From the NCBI RefSeq assembly GCF_001750725.1, contig NZ_CP017279.1, forward strand, positions 1,984,001-2,048,000: a stretch of 64,000 nt of DNA, written 5' to 3'. Origin of the DNA: Enterobacter ludwigii (GTDB lineage Bacteria > Pseudomonadota > Gammaproteobacteria > Enterobacterales > Enterobacteriaceae). This document shows, piece after piece, positions 50,576 to 59,328 of this stretch. The position numbers and the translations under genes were made by a program. The notes beneath the pieces are model-generated. The model was not told where the DNA came from, ran no database searches, and was given only the letters and a program-made list of their open reading frames with translations. The first letter of the stretch is position 1; each line of letters begins with the position of its first letter.

Positions 50576-51127
50576 GCGCGCTGAGAGCTTTCTTCAACTC
50601 TGCACAAAAATTTAACAAAACCGGCAAAAAGGGCATGCTGTTTTGCCGGGTGATTGATGTCGATTCGGTCGAAAGGTTTTTTTTTATAGGTAAAAAGTGA
50701 TCCTTGAGGTTACGTCCGGCCAGAACAGATGATCTTTGGGGTAAAATTCACCTTCCTTCCAGTGCATTTGCCCCGCTTTTCAATGTGATTTACTCTCCAC
50801 TCTGCCGCTGTTGCAAAGGTATTTTACAATAACGGACTGAACATTAAGCTTGTTTCTGTTTTGGTTCGTTGATGAAAAATCCTGAAGGGGCTACCGTTGT
50901 GCGAAAGCGTGCCCTCTTGCCACGGGGTCTCACCTCCCGAAAGGTAGTACAATCATCGTCACAGAAATGCTGGTGCTATTCATTACTGAAGTGTCTAAAC
51001 TTTGCTGATATTTCGTTGGGATACGATTATAATTGTATACTGATTTACGAATGCAATTGCTGTCTCCACCCTAATTTTCTTATATTTAGATAACCAACTA
51101 TGTCCGTTCGGCTTTTACTGGTGTGTT
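50576..51127. other. Gene-free AT-rich stretch in the accessory cluster
   Basis: This 552-base gap lies between the DUF535 gene and the small HTH gene. It has a perfect inverted repeat (CCGGCAAAA at 50621-50629, TTTTGCCGG at 50641-50649, loop 11) just after the DUF535 stop, probably its terminator, and a T10-11 run near 50678. Otherwise I see no gene; the promoter of the HTH/GT17 pair should be in the right half. Confidence 0.55.
50621..50649 (+). terminator. Inverted repeat after the DUF535 gene
   Basis: Perfect 9-base arms with an 11-base loop, 45 bases past the stop codon. The T-run comes 30 bases later, not directly behind, so its role as intrinsic terminator is uncertain. Confidence 0.45.
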
Positions 51128-51386
51128 ATGCCTCTGATTGAAAACTATGCCTCACCTACGCCGGAAGACCTTGCTCTACTCAAGTCATCGCTCGGTCTTA
51201 CGGGTACCCAAATGGCAAAGTTTGCCGGGCTTGCAGGAAGCAATCGCTGGCGAAAATACACCGGCGGTGAGTTACCTCGCGTAATGGGGATGTACAGGGT
51301 GTTTTTTGGCCGCTCATTTAGTTTTAAATGAAAACGAATTAAATAAAGTGACAGGAAAAATGCGCGATATCGGTGCAAAAGATTAA
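51128..51386 (+). pseudogene. Small XRE-like helix-turn-helix gene with a frameshift
   Basis: The first frame gives 67 residues: DLALLKSSLGLTGTQMAKFAGL (helix-turn-helix-like), then NRWRKYTGGELPRVMGMYRV and a non-conserved end. In the +1 frame directly after the T6 run (51302-51307) a sensible continuation FLAAHLVLNENELNK...GAKD runs to TAA at 51384-51386. Removing one T gives an 85-residue protein of the phage/plasmid-type small HTH kind. The end of this longer frame lies 10 bases before the glycosyltransferase start, as expected for an operon. Either the gene is frameshifted, it is a sequencing error, or slippage on the T-run is used. The HTH call rests on pattern only. Confidence 0.6.
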
Positions 51387-51396
51387 GGAATTGATG

Positions 51397-52263
51397 ATGA
51401 TTTATGATTGTTTTTTATATTATGATGAAGATATGTTGTTAGACATCCGTCTACACACACTCTCGGATGTCGTTGACAAATTCGTTATTGTTGAATCAAC
51501 ATATACTTTTACCGGGAAACCAAAGAAACTCAATTTCGACATCGAGAAGTTCACGTGTTTCGCCGATAAAATCATTTATGTTGTAAACGATACGGACCCA
51601 ACAAAAATTCCGGGTGCAAAATATACCACTGATAATGAAGTTGATCCCTGGGCTGTAGAATCGCACCACCGCAATAGCATTATGCAAGGGCTTGTAAACG
51701 CACAGCCTGACGATATCATTCTTGTTTCTGATGTAGACGAAATTTTTGATCCCGCAGTGATCGACAGGATTAACCCACGCCATCTGTGCACGACTATCCA
51801 TCAAAATTTTTATAATTATCAGTTTAATATGCAAGTATTTAATACTAATGGTACTCCCCGAAAATGCACGTTACCGAGAGCAACAACATATAAAAATTTA
51901 TTAAATTATTTTGATGGTGAACCTGAATCTTTCAGAAATATAAAGCATGCCCGTAAAAATAAAAATTGGTCGTGGTTTAAATGGAACTTCTTTAAATTAA
52001 AGAATAAAACTATCGATAATGGTGGCTGGCATTTCTCCTGGGTAATGTCCCCTGAACGCATTTCTGAGAAGATGGCGACTATTTCTCATCAGGAATACAA
52101 TACTCCTGATTTCAATAATCCAGAACACATTATGAAAGTACTCAAAAATGCAGAAGATATTTGGGGAAGAGACAGGAAGCTAATCAGGCAGGCGCTAGAA
52201 AAACCCGTATTCCCAGCCTATCTCGTTGACAATAAAGATAAGTTTAAAGACTTTATCCTTTAA
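51397..52263 (+). CDS. Family-17 glycosyltransferase (N-acetylglucosaminyltransferase-like)
   Basis: A 288-residue cytoplasmic protein of the GT17 family (relatives of beta-1,4-mannosyl-glycoprotein GlcNAc-transferase). It starts MIYDCFLYYDEDMLLDIRL, typical of the family. The metal-binding DxD is D112-D114 (SDVDEI), and GGWHFSW is a family signature near residue 210. It likely adds a sugar to a surface glycan; the acceptor is unknown. The base composition is clearly AT-rich compared with all neighbours, indicating transfer. I chose the second of two adjacent ATG codons, AGGA lying seven bases upstream. No other glycan genes are nearby. Confidence 0.85.
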   Translation: MIYDCFLYYDEDMLLDIRLHTLSDVVDKFVIVESTYTFTGKPKKLNFDIEKFTCFADKIIYVVNDTDPTKIPGAKYTTDNEVDPWAVESHHRNSIMQGLVNAQPDDIILVSDVDEIFDPAVIDRINPRHLCTTIHQNFYNYQFNMQVFNTNGTPRKCTLPRATTYKNLLNYFDGEPESFRNIKHARKNKNWSWFKWNFFKLKNKTIDNGGWHFSWVMSPERISEKMATISHQEYNTPDFNNPEHIMKVLKNAEDIWGRDRKLIRQALEKPVFPAYLVDNKDKFKDFIL

Positions 52264-52680
52264 TCACGTCATATCTTTCCAGCAAACATAACGGGGTGTT
52301 GTGGTTATATCAACATTGATGCCATGCCCCCTCTCCTTTCCCGGTTGTCCTTAACGTAGTCTTTCCCGGATAAAAGATATAGCTCCGCAACAGTTGACGG
52401 TTAATGGCCGCGCATATGTGTGCTACACCTCTCCGTTACCCCAGTTCCTGTAAGCAAATTTGCAAGCGATCTTCCATGATTGCCACTGTCCCGACATACA
52501 CTCAAGCGGCAAACAGCACTGACTGTCGTCGCATGGACACAATGGGATGCAGGATAAAAGAGTGCGTGATGATCCCTAAATTTGCGTGTAAATGAATTGT
52601 GAATGTTAAAAACGGTGTGGTATAACGGGAAATACCGAATATTCAAGTTCGGACAATTTTAGAGTACTTTGGTGGCAGAT
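52264..52680. other. Gap between the glycosyltransferase gene and SdsR/RyeA
   Basis: About 420 bases without a supported gene. Short frames exist on both strands over 52401-52646, one of them cysteine-rich, but they overlap each other, lack ribosome sites and match nothing I know. The stretch probably marks the right edge of the accessory insertion. Confidence 0.5.
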
Positions 52681-52710
52681 CGCTGTAAGTGACTGAAATT
52701 TAAAATAGAT

Positions 52711-52813
52711 AAAAAGAGACCGAATACGATTCCTGTATTCGGTCCAGGGAAATGGCTCTTGGGAGAGAGCCGTGCGCTAAAAGTTGGCATTAATGCAGGC
52801 TAAGTCGCCTTGC
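52711..52813 (-). ncRNA. sdsR: Stationary-phase small RNA SdsR (RyeB)
   Basis: On the minus strand the sequence begins GCAAGGCGACTTAGCCTGCA and ends in the terminator CCGAATACAGGAATCGTATTCGG-type hairpin followed by T5, agreeing base for base with my recollection of the 104-nt E. coli SdsR. SdsR is among the most conserved enterobacterial sRNAs. It is made by sigma-S RNA polymerase, uses Hfq, and represses ompD, tolC and mutS among other targets. A sigma-S-like -10 (CTATTCTTAA) lies just upstream. Confidence 0.92.
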
Positions 52814-52837
52814 CTTTTAAGAATAGATGACGACGCC
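52814..52837 (-). promoter_or_regulatory. Sigma-S-type promoter of SdsR
   Basis: On the minus strand CTATTCTTAA precedes the SdsR 5' end by about 5 bases, matching the extended -10 preferred by RpoS (CTAtacTTAA). No good -35 hexamer is seen, as is common for this class. Confidence 0.6.
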
Positions 52838-52900
52838 AGGTTTTCCAGTCCTCAGTTAAAGCGGCCGGAAAAAAAGCGTATGAGCATCATTAAAAGTGAA

Positions 52901-52937
52901 AAACCGCAGTGCTTTCGCAAGCATCTGCGGTTTTTTA
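52901..52937. terminator. Terminator shared by RyeA and yebY
   Basis: Arms AACCGCAGTGCTT and AAGCATCTGCGGTT (one mismatch) with a TCGC-type loop, A-run on the left and T6 on the right. It can end RyeA on the plus strand and the yobA-yebZ-yebY operon on the minus strand. Confidence 0.88.
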
Positions 52938-52952
52938 TTGGAAACCCGAAGA

Positions 52953-53291
52953 TTAACAAAGCGTGTCTGCACGCTCGATAAACGGTGCCAGACTCATCTT
53001 CTGCCCTGGATGCGCGGGATCATCAATCTGAATAACGCTGATTGGCTGTCCACTGCTTTTGCCGCTGGCGACCTGCTGCTCTGCGACATCATTTAAAGGG
53101 TATTGCACCAGCGTGCTTGGGTTAATCGCATACAAGGCGTGCCCCGGACGGCAGGTCAGCATCACCTCTTCACGATTAAACGCCCATTTGTCCTTACCCA
53201 CTTCAAAACGGCTGACGGTAATGACCTGTGGTGCGGCCAGGGCGCTCCCCGTGCAGGCCAGTAAGATGAGAGAAAGTAGTGTCTTTTTCAT
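52953..53291 (-). CDS. yebY: Periplasmic protein YebY (DUF2511)
   Basis: A 112-residue exported protein: signal peptide 1-20 ending SALAA, then the conserved core [22 protein letters not shown] and a C-terminal ERADTLC, whose two cysteines probably form a disulfide. Its function is unknown; it is the last gene of the operon yobA-yebZ-yebY, which suggests a role in periplasmic copper handling. The ATG giving MKKTLLS is chosen by homology; the frame is open 23 codons further into yebZ. Confidence 0.92.
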   Translation of the reverse strand: MKKTLLSLILLACTGSALAAPQVITVSRFEVGKDKWAFNREEVMLTCRPGHALYAINPSTLVQYPLNDVAEQQVASGKSSGQPISVIQIDDPAHPGQKMSLAPFIERADTLC

Positions 53292-53307
53292 AGGATAGTT
53301 AACCTTG

Positions 53308-54177
53308 TCAGAAGGGTTCCCAGGTCGCGAACAGACTGACTGTAGCCAGCACCAGCGCACCCAGCACCACTTCTGCTTGTGTCATTCTGATAAATATTTG
53401 TTGTTCTCGCCCGCTTTGCGCACGAAACCGTGGCACCAGAAAATACCGATTTGCCAGCGCAATTACCACCATCAAAGCCACCAGCGCACATTTGAACAAC
53501 AAAAATTGCACGTAACGGGTCTGCCAGGGAATATCGATACCCAGAATAAACAGCGCATTGAAAACGCCGGTAAGCACCACGCCTGCTACGGCGTAATGCC
53601 CCACGCGTGAGAAGCGCATCATGGTGTAGATTGCAGCAGGCTGCCACTGCCCTTTCGCCAGACGCATGCAAAACAGCAGCGGCAGTAATCCGCCAAGCCA
53701 GGTTGCAGCACATAACACATGAAGAGCGTGATTAAGACGCTGTAATGCGCCCACCGCGCCTTCGTTCATTGTTGCATGTCCCACTCCGGCCAGAAGGACG
53801 AACTGTCCCATGGCGAGCAGTAACAGCCGTGAGCCTTTATGCGGAGCCAGCCATGCTGTACCGGCAGTAAGGGCCGCGAGAATGATTTGCCACAGCCAGA
53901 CGCTTCCAAACTGCGTCCCCAGCACGCTACGCCAGATGTCGGGGTTGACGACATCGCCCCAGCCATTCCCCATTAACCCACCCTGAAGCGTAAACATCAG
54001 GAGCGCTGTCACCAGGCTGATTAACGCCGCCATTCTCTGCTGCGACTGAAAACGCCGGGACATGAGCCGTTGCAGAGAGGAAGGAGCAAACCAGACGCTA
54101 TAAAGCGCATTGCCAAAAATAAGCATTAACGCGCCGAAATGGAGAAAGCGCAGCCCTACGTAGCACATCGCCAGCAT
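53308..54177 (-). CDS. yebZ: CopD-family copper resistance membrane protein YebZ
   Basis: A 289-residue inner-membrane protein with eight hydrophobic segments, of the CopD/PcoD family that moves copper with the help of periplasmic CopC. Histidines and methionines in membrane positions ([26 protein letters not shown]) are typical. It begins 1 base past the yobA stop, so the two are translationally linked. The direction of copper movement is not settled for this family in enterobacteria. Confidence 0.93.
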   Translation of the reverse strand: MLAMCYVGLRFLHFGALMLIFGNALYSVWFAPSSLQRLMSRRFQSQQRMAALISLVTALLMFTLQGGLMGNGWGDVVNPDIWRSVLGTQFGSVWLWQIILAALTAGTAWLAPHKGSRLLLLAMGQFVLLAGVGHATMNEGAVGALQRLNHALHVLCAATWLGGLLPLLFCMRLAKGQWQPAAIYTMMRFSRVGHYAVAGVVLTGVFNALFILGIDIPWQTRYVQFLLFKCALVALMVVIALANRYFLVPRFRAQSGREQQIFIRMTQAEVVLGALVLATVSLFATWEPF

Positions 54178-54178
54178 G

Positions 54179-54550
54179 CTATTTCACGCTAAAGTGATAA
54201 CTGCCTTTTGTCTTGTGGCCGTCTACCGACACCACATGCCAGTCAACCTGGTAGGTTCCGGGCGTCAACTCGCGATCCAGCGGCACATTCAGCTGCGTCT
54301 TGTCTTTCTCGTCGCGTTTAACGGCACCGGTCCTGATGGTCTGCTTTTGTGCATCCGTCACCACCACACCGCTAAAACCGGGCTCAATACCTTCTGAAAA
54401 CGTCAGCGTCAGCGTCCGCGGTGCCGTCACGAGGCTATCTGCTGCCGGAGTCTGTTGTTTAAGGTGAGCGTGCGCCAGCACGGAGGGTGACATCACGCAA
54501 GAGGCCAGAAAGACCAGTGCGCCTGCCGCGCGGGAAGAGGATAAACCCAT
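54179..54550 (-). CDS. yobA: CopC-type periplasmic copper-binding protein YobA
   Basis: A 123-residue exported protein. Signal peptide to about residue 25, with the mature chain beginning HAHLKQQ, so the N-terminal histidine can form the copper site. The CopC beta-sandwich has [13 protein letters not shown] and ends [13 protein letters not shown], giving the other histidine ligands. The ATG giving MGLSSSRA has AAGGA nine bases upstream; a closer ATG (54559) overlaps that site. It is first in the yobA-yebZ-yebY operon. Confidence 0.92.
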   Translation of the reverse strand: MGLSSSRAAGALVFLASCVMSPSVLAHAHLKQQTPAADSLVTAPRTLTLTFSEGIEPGFSGVVVTDAQKQTIRTGAVKRDEKDKTQLNVPLDRELTPGTYQVDWHVVSVDGHKTKGSYHFSVK

Positions 54551-54687
54551 CGCAATCATTCCTTTTTGTTATGCCTGTATGGCAAAGAATAACTCTGTAT
54601 AATAAGCGAGTCGAGGATCATCCCACCTCTGCTTGTCATCGTCGAGCAATCGCGGTAACGTTGCCGCCGTCTAAAAAGGAGAAGGTA

Positions 54688-54918
54688 ATGAAGATCAATC
54701 TGGCCGCCCTTCCTCAGGACGAGATGGATAAAGTGAATGTCGATCTCGCTGCCGCCGGCGTCGCATTTAAAGAGCGTTACAACATGCCCATCGTGGCTGA
54801 AGTGGTCGAACGTGAGCAACCTGCTCATCTGCGCGACTGGTTTCGCGAACGCTTAATTGCGCATCGTCTCGCCTCAGTTAACCTTTCTCGTTTACCGTAC
54901 GAACCTAAAGTTAAATAA
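54688..54918 (+). CDS. holE: DNA polymerase III theta subunit
   Basis: The 76-residue theta subunit of the polymerase III core binds and stabilises the epsilon proofreading exonuclease. The conserved block [19 protein letters not shown] and the C-terminal [13 protein letters not shown] are intact. GGAGAAGG precedes the ATG. It is divergent from yobA. The exonuclease gene exoX, a DnaQ-superfamily member, is nearby. Confidence 0.97.
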   Translation: MKINLAALPQDEMDKVNVDLAAAGVAFKERYNMPIVAEVVEREQPAHLRDWFRERLIAHRLASVNLSRLPYEPKVK

Positions 54919-55027
54919 GCTTAACGAGTCGTTACACTTCCTTACGCGGAATATGGCAGGATAAGAAAACCCTGATTAAATTAGGTGTATTCTTAAATCA
55001 CTGCGACTCTGTGTAAAGGAAGTCACG

Positions 55028-55678
55028 ATGTCACAATGGAATATTGCTGCGGCCCAGTATGCCGGGCTGCACCACAGTGTAGATGAACATGTCGCGCACC
55101 ATCTCCGTTTCATTGCCGAAGCGGCACGACAGCAGTGCGATTTGCTGGTATTCCCGGAGCTCTCATTAACTGGCCCAGGGACAACGACGCTCCCTGCCCC
55201 TCCCGATGATAAACAGCTGGCCCCGTTGCTAAACGCCGCGAAATTATACCGGATCACTATTATTGCCGGGCTTCCGCTCGACGTGAATGGCCATCGCCAG
55301 AAAGGCCTTGCCCTGTTTACCCCTTCTCGCCATAGCATCCTGCGCTACCCTCAGGGTCGTGGTGCAAGCCTGATCCCGGGTGATAAACAGCTGACGATCA
55401 TCGATGCACATGCTGATTCGCCAAATCTCGACCCACAGGCGACGCTGTTTACCAGCAGCCAGTCAGTGGGAGATAGCCGCTGGCGGCAATCCATCAGTAC
55501 CCTGCAGCGATTCGCACACAAATATGCCATTGCGGTGTTAATGGCGAACGCGCGCGGCGGCAGCGCGTTATGGGATGAAAAAGGTCAGCTGATCGTCCGC
55601 GCGGACAAAGGTGAACTGCTATTGACCGGATCTCTTGGCAGACAGGGTTGGCAAGGCGATATCATTCCTTTAGGCTAG
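55028..55678 (+). CDS. yobB: Carbon-nitrogen hydrolase-like protein YobB
   Basis: A 216-residue protein of the nitrilase superfamily. The first catalytic glutamate is in LVFPELSLTG. The family's lysine and cysteine are not visible: the only cysteine is in RQQCDLL, and the usual CYD segment is missing, in line with the short length (family about 260-280). The C-terminal half keeps the NARGGS and DEKGQL elements of the fold. It may be inactive or use different chemistry. It is followed by exoX after 24 bases. Confidence 0.9.
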   Translation: MSQWNIAAAQYAGLHHSVDEHVAHHLRFIAEAARQQCDLLVFPELSLTGPGTTTLPAPPDDKQLAPLLNAAKLYRITIIAGLPLDVNGHRQKGLALFTPSRHSILRYPQGRGASLIPGDKQLTIIDAHADSPNLDPQATLFTSSQSVGDSRWRQSISTLQRFAHKYAIAVLMANARGGSALWDEKGQLIVRADKGELLLTGSLGRQGWQGDIIPLG

Positions 55679-55702
55679 GCGTTTTAGGCTCAGGAGAGTT
55701 CA

Positions 55703-56365
55703 ATGCTGCGCGTCATCGATACCGAAACCTGCGATCTTCAGGGCGGAATAGTGGAAGTGGCTTCTGTCGACGTGATTGATGGAAAAATAGTCAACCCAAT
55801 GAGCCATCTGGTACGTCCCGACCGCCCGATCAGCCCGCAGGCAATGGCTATTCATCGCATTACAGAATCGATGGTGGCGGACAAACCGTGGATAGAAGAG
55901 GTGATACCCCATTATTACGGTAGCCCGTGGTACGTCGCGCACAACGCCAGTTTTGACCGCCGGGTGCTCCCCGACATGCCCGGAGAATGGATTTGCACGA
56001 TGAAACTGGCGCGTCGTCTCTGGCCTGGGATTAAGTACAGCAATATGGCGTTGTACAAATCCCGTAAGCTGAGCGTCAGAACGCCGGAGGGTCTGCACCA
56101 TCACCGCGCCCTGTATGACTGCTACATCACCGCCGCGTTACTCATTGATATTATGAATAACTCCGGCTGGACCCCTGATGATATGGCGACCATTACCGGG
56201 CGTCCGGCATTGCTGACTACCTTCACCTTTGGCAAATACCGCGGTCGGGCGGTTTCCGATATTGCGGATAAAGATCCGGGCTATCTGCGCTGGCTCTATA
56301 ACAACCTCGATAAGATGAGCCCGGAACTGCGTTTAACGCTTAAGCACTATCTTGGCGAAGCTTAA
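55703..56365 (+). CDS. exoX: Exodeoxyribonuclease X
   Basis: A 220-residue DnaQ-like 3'-5' exonuclease used in mismatch repair and recombination. The DEDDh residues are seen in RVIDTETCD (Exo I), AHNASFDRR (Exo II) and [11 protein letters not shown] (Exo III, His-type). The C-terminal extension has [21 protein letters not shown] precedes the ATG. Its last 4 bases overlap the end of convergent ptrB. Confidence 0.95.
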   Translation: MLRVIDTETCDLQGGIVEVASVDVIDGKIVNPMSHLVRPDRPISPQAMAIHRITESMVADKPWIEEVIPHYYGSPWYVAHNASFDRRVLPDMPGEWICTMKLARRLWPGIKYSNMALYKSRKLSVRTPEGLHHHRALYDCYITAALLIDIMNNSGWTPDDMATITGRPALLTTFTFGKYRGRAVSDIADKDPGYLRWLYNNLDKMSPELRLTLKHYLGEA

Positions 56366-58422
56366 CGCTCCGCACGGCCTGGCAGCGTCTCCTGTGCCAG
56401 GCCAATCAAAAACGCATACTCCAGTGCCACGCCTTCGTAAGATTTAAATCGTCCCGATTTCCCGCCGTGACCGGAGTCCATATCCGTGCACAGTAGCAGC
56501 AGGTTGTCGTCGGTTTTCAGTTCCCGCAGTTTCGCCACCCATTTTGCAGGCTCCCAGTATTGCACCTGTGAATCGTGCAATCCGGTGGTCACCAGCATGT
56601 GCGGATACGCTTTCGCTTCCACATTGTCGTACGGGCTGTACTCTTTCATGTAGCGATAGTAGATCTCATCCTGCGGGTTGCCCCACTCTTCAAACTCTCC
56701 GGTCGTCAGCGGGATGGATTCATCCAGCATGGTCGTTACCACATCGACAAACGGCACCTGCGCAATAATCCCTTTAAAGCGATCGGGGCGCTGATTGATG
56801 ACAGCCCCCATCAATAATCCTCCCGCGCTGCCGCCCATACCAAAGCAAAGCTCAGGATCGCCATAGCCCTGCTCAATCAACGCATCGCAGACATCGAGAT
56901 AATCATTGAAAGTATTTTTCTTTTTCAGGAATTTCCCGTCTTCATACCAGTGCTGTCCCAGCTCCCCGCCGCCGCGAACATGCGCAATGGCGAACACAAA
57001 ACCGCGATCCAGCAGACTTAGCCGGCTGCTGCTGAAATCAGCGTCCATGCTTGAGCCGTAGGAGCCGTAGCCGTAAACCAGAATCGGATTCTTACCTTTC
57101 TGGAAATGCGCCCGATGATAAACAAGCGAGACCGGCACCTCGACGCCATCGCGGGCGGTAACCCACAGGTGTTCGCTTCGGTAGTTGTCGGAATCAAACC
57201 CTTTCACTTCGGACTGTTTAAGCACCTGACGTTGCCCGGTGTCCATATCCAGCTCAAAGAGCGTATCGGGCGTGGTCATAGACGAGTAGCCGTAGCGCAG
57301 ACGCGACGATTCCGGCTCAGGATTAAACCCTATCCACGTAACATAGGCCGGGTCGTCAAACGCAATCCCGATCACTTCCCGCGTTTTGCGGTTAATTTGC
57401 CGCAGGCTGGTCAGCCCCCGCTGGCGCTCCTCAACCACCAGCCAGTCGGTGAACAGCGTAAACCCTTCGAGCATCACCTGCTCCCGGGCGGGGATTAACA
57501 CTTCCCACTTACGTTCATCGCGTACTTTGGTTTTGTAGAGGCCAAAGTTTTTACCCTCCCGATTAGAGCGAAGGTAAAAGCTGTGCTGGAAGTGATCGAG
57601 GCTGTATTCATGATCTTTACGTCGCGGCAGGAAGCACAGCGGCTGCGCATCAGGTAGCTCGGCGTCCAGAAGCAGAACTTCAGAGGTTGTGGCGCTGGCC
57701 AGGAAGATAATCACATAGTGGCGGGACGAGGTTTTGTGCAGGCTGACATAAAACGTTTCGTCTTTCTCTTCGTAAACCAGTTCGTCGTCAGCAGAATCTG
57801 TCCCAACGGTGTGGCGCCACACCTGGTAAGGCAGCAACGTGGAGGCATGCTTTTTGACGTAGTAGACCGTTTCGGAATCATTCGCCCAGACAAAGTCCGG
57901 CGAAACGTTATCCAGCATTTCCGGATACCAGTTACCGGTTTCCAGGTTGCGAAAACGCAAACCGTACTGACGACGGGAGAGGTAATCCTCCGCCAGCGCC
58001 ATAATGGTGTTATCGGGGGAGATGGACATGCCGCCGAGGGTATAAAACTCGCTGTGAGCAGCGCGCTGGTTGGCATCCAGCAGGATATCCCACTCATCCC
58101 ATTCGGCGCATAACACCGACTGTCTCTGGTAGATAGGGTACTCGTTGCCAGGTTCGTAGATATGGCGATATCGATAGCCATTTTTGGTCCAGGGCGCGGA
58201 AATATCGCGCTGGGGGATACGCTGCACCATTTCATTTAACAGCTGCTCCTGCAACGCCTGCTGGCTGGACATGACCTTGCGGCCATAGTCGTTTTCCTCG
58301 TGCAGGTAGTCGAGCACTTCTGGCCGGGAACGGGAGTCGTCCCGCAGCCAGTAATAGTTATCTATACGCGTATCGCCATGCGTGGTGATCGCATAAGGAG
58401 TACGTCGGGCTTTCGGTGGCAT
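56362..58422 (-). CDS. ptrB: Oligopeptidase B
   Basis: A 686-residue S9A serine peptidase that cuts small peptides after basic residues. The N-terminal beta-propeller covers about 70-400, and the alpha/beta hydrolase domain has the nucleophile in [11 protein letters not shown], the catalytic His in [10 protein letters not shown] and acidic residues in TGLHDSQV. The ATG giving MPPKARRTP yields the exact E. coli length; the frame is open 48 codons upstream without conservation. No signal peptide is seen, so it is cytoplasmic. It is convergent with exoX. Confidence 0.95.
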   Translation of the reverse strand: MPPKARRTPYAITTHGDTRIDNYYWLRDDSRSRPEVLDYLHEENDYGRKVMSSQQALQEQLLNEMVQRIPQRDISAPWTKNGYRYRHIYEPGNEYPIYQRQSVLCAEWDEWDILLDANQRAAHSEFYTLGGMSISPDNTIMALAEDYLSRRQYGLRFRNLETGNWYPEMLDNVSPDFVWANDSETVYYVKKHASTLLPYQVWRHTVGTDSADDELVYEEKDETFYVSLHKTSSRHYVIIFLASATTSEVLLLDAELPDAQPLCFLPRRKDHEYSLDHFQHSFYLRSNREGKNFGLYKTKVRDERKWEVLIPAREQVMLEGFTLFTDWLVVEERQRGLTSLRQINRKTREVIGIAFDDPAYVTWIGFNPEPESSRLRYGYSSMTTPDTLFELDMDTGQRQVLKQSEVKGFDSDNYRSEHLWVTARDGVEVPVSLVYHRAHFQKGKNPILVYGYGSYGSSMDADFSSSRLSLLDRGFVFAIAHVRGGGELGQHWYEDGKFLKKKNTFNDYLDVCDALIEQGYGDPELCFGMGGSAGGLLMGAVINQRPDRFKGIIAQVPFVDVVTTMLDESIPLTTGEFEEWGNPQDEIYYRYMKEYSPYDNVEAKAYPHMLVTTGLHDSQVQYWEPAKWVAKLRELKTDDNLLLLCTDMDSGHGGKSGRFKSYEGVALEYAFLIGLAQETLPGRAER

Positions 58423-58507
58423 GTCATCATTCTTTTGAGTTTTACACCCTATAAGGTTGGCAAAACCCACGCATGATGCAAGCGAAACATGGCTGCGACG
58501 GCGGCAG

Positions 58508-59158
58508 TTAGCCCTGTAATGCCCGTTTTTGCTCCTGAATATCCTTCTCGATCCCGTCCCGGACATCTTGTGGGATCTTCAGAGCATCACCCAGCGCATT
58601 GAGATAGCTGCGCTCCATAAAGTGATCGATATCGATGGCGGCACAGCTCAGAAAATAGAGCTCAAGCGCCTCTTCCTCATTTTTCACGCTTTGCGCCAGA
58701 CGCTGCGGTTCGAGTGGCTGTTCGATGGCCTGCGCCACCAGCGCTCTGCCCCTTTCTTCGACACCGGCCTCGCGCAGTTGCTGCTCAATCGCCGATCGTT
58801 CCTGGTCATCAATGTGCCCGTCGCTTTTCGCCGCGAACACCAGTGCCAGGATGAGCCGTTCGGTACGCAGATCCAGCGGCGAGGTCTGCTCACCAAAGTG
58901 GGGTTCGTCGCTGTGCGCGGTCCGCACTCTGTCCTTGTATTTGTTCCACAGTACGGTACCCGCAATAGCGCCGCCGCCCGCCAGCAGCGCGCCGGTACCA
59001 TACTTTGCCAGTAACTTACGCGAGGATTTATTGGCAACCAGCAGTCCAGCCAGCCCGCCAAGCGCCCCCGGCACCAGGAGTTTGCTCAGCCCCTGCTCGC
59101 CGGATGACGACGTTTTCTGCCCCAACATGGATTGCAATTGATTTAGCCAGCCTGACAT
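58508..59158 (-). CDS. yebE: DUF533 membrane protein YebE
   Basis: A 216-residue protein with a glycine/alanine-rich, hydrophobic region (about 28-75, [13 protein letters not shown] and [18 protein letters not shown]) that is probably membrane-associated, followed by a soluble TerB-like domain ([16 protein letters not shown]). Its function is unknown. E. coli yebE is one of the strongest Cpx envelope-stress targets; I did not find a clean CpxR box here. GAGGG precedes the ATG giving MSGWLNQ. It is divergent from purT. Confidence 0.92.
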   Translation of the reverse strand: MSGWLNQLQSMLGQKTSSSGEQGLSKLLVPGALGGLAGLLVANKSSRKLLAKYGTGALLAGGGAIAGTVLWNKYKDRVRTAHSDEPHFGEQTSPLDLRTERLILALVFAAKSDGHIDDQERSAIEQQLREAGVEERGRALVAQAIEQPLEPQRLAQSVKNEEEALELYFLSCAAIDIDHFMERSYLNALGDALKIPQDVRDGIEKDIQEQKRALQG

Positions 59159-59270
59159 GGTTTCCCTCACTTAACGGTGAATATGTCTCCCAGCGTAAGC
59201 GAGCAGGCGTCAGGAAATGTCTGCCACGGCTAAAGAAGCGCAAATTTCTTGATCGCTCTCGGGCCCTGAA

Positions 59271-59301
59271 CAAGACAGACGCAAACGTTTACGTTTATAA
59301 T
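59271..59301 (+). promoter_or_regulatory. purT promoter with PurR operator
   Basis: The PurR box ACGCAAACGTTTACGT (59279-59294) fits the consensus ACGCAAACGTTTNCNT very well. It lies directly before a perfect -10 TATAAT (59296-59301); a -35 AAGACA is at 59272-59277, overlapping the operator by position. PurR with hypoxanthine or guanine would block RNA polymerase. The mRNA would start about 20 bases before the purT ATG. Confidence 0.85.
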
Positions 59302-59328
59302 GCGCGCAACTTTTTCAGGGGGATTGTT

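Larger units (their letters stand above)
52690..52937 (+). ncRNA. ryeA: Small RNA RyeA (SraC), antisense to SdsR
   Basis: In E. coli RyeA is about 250-275 nt, transcribed opposite to SdsR and covering it completely, and the pair acts as mutual RNA antagonist. Here the plus strand across SdsR ends in a strong terminator, ACCGCAG...CTGCGGT followed by T6 at 52931-52936. The 3' end is set by that hairpin; the 5' end is estimated from the E. coli length and may be off by tens of bases. Confidence 0.65.

Noticed and set aside
52401..52646. Short opposite-strand frames (about 63 and 81 codons), one cysteine-rich, beside SdsR.
   Set aside because: They overlap each other, have no ribosome site, and match no family I recognise; one would need to be wrong if the other is real.
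59005..59328. N-terminal extension of PurT of about 108 residues.
   Set aside because: It runs through yebE and the purT promoter; the family start and promoter position fix the ATG at 59329.
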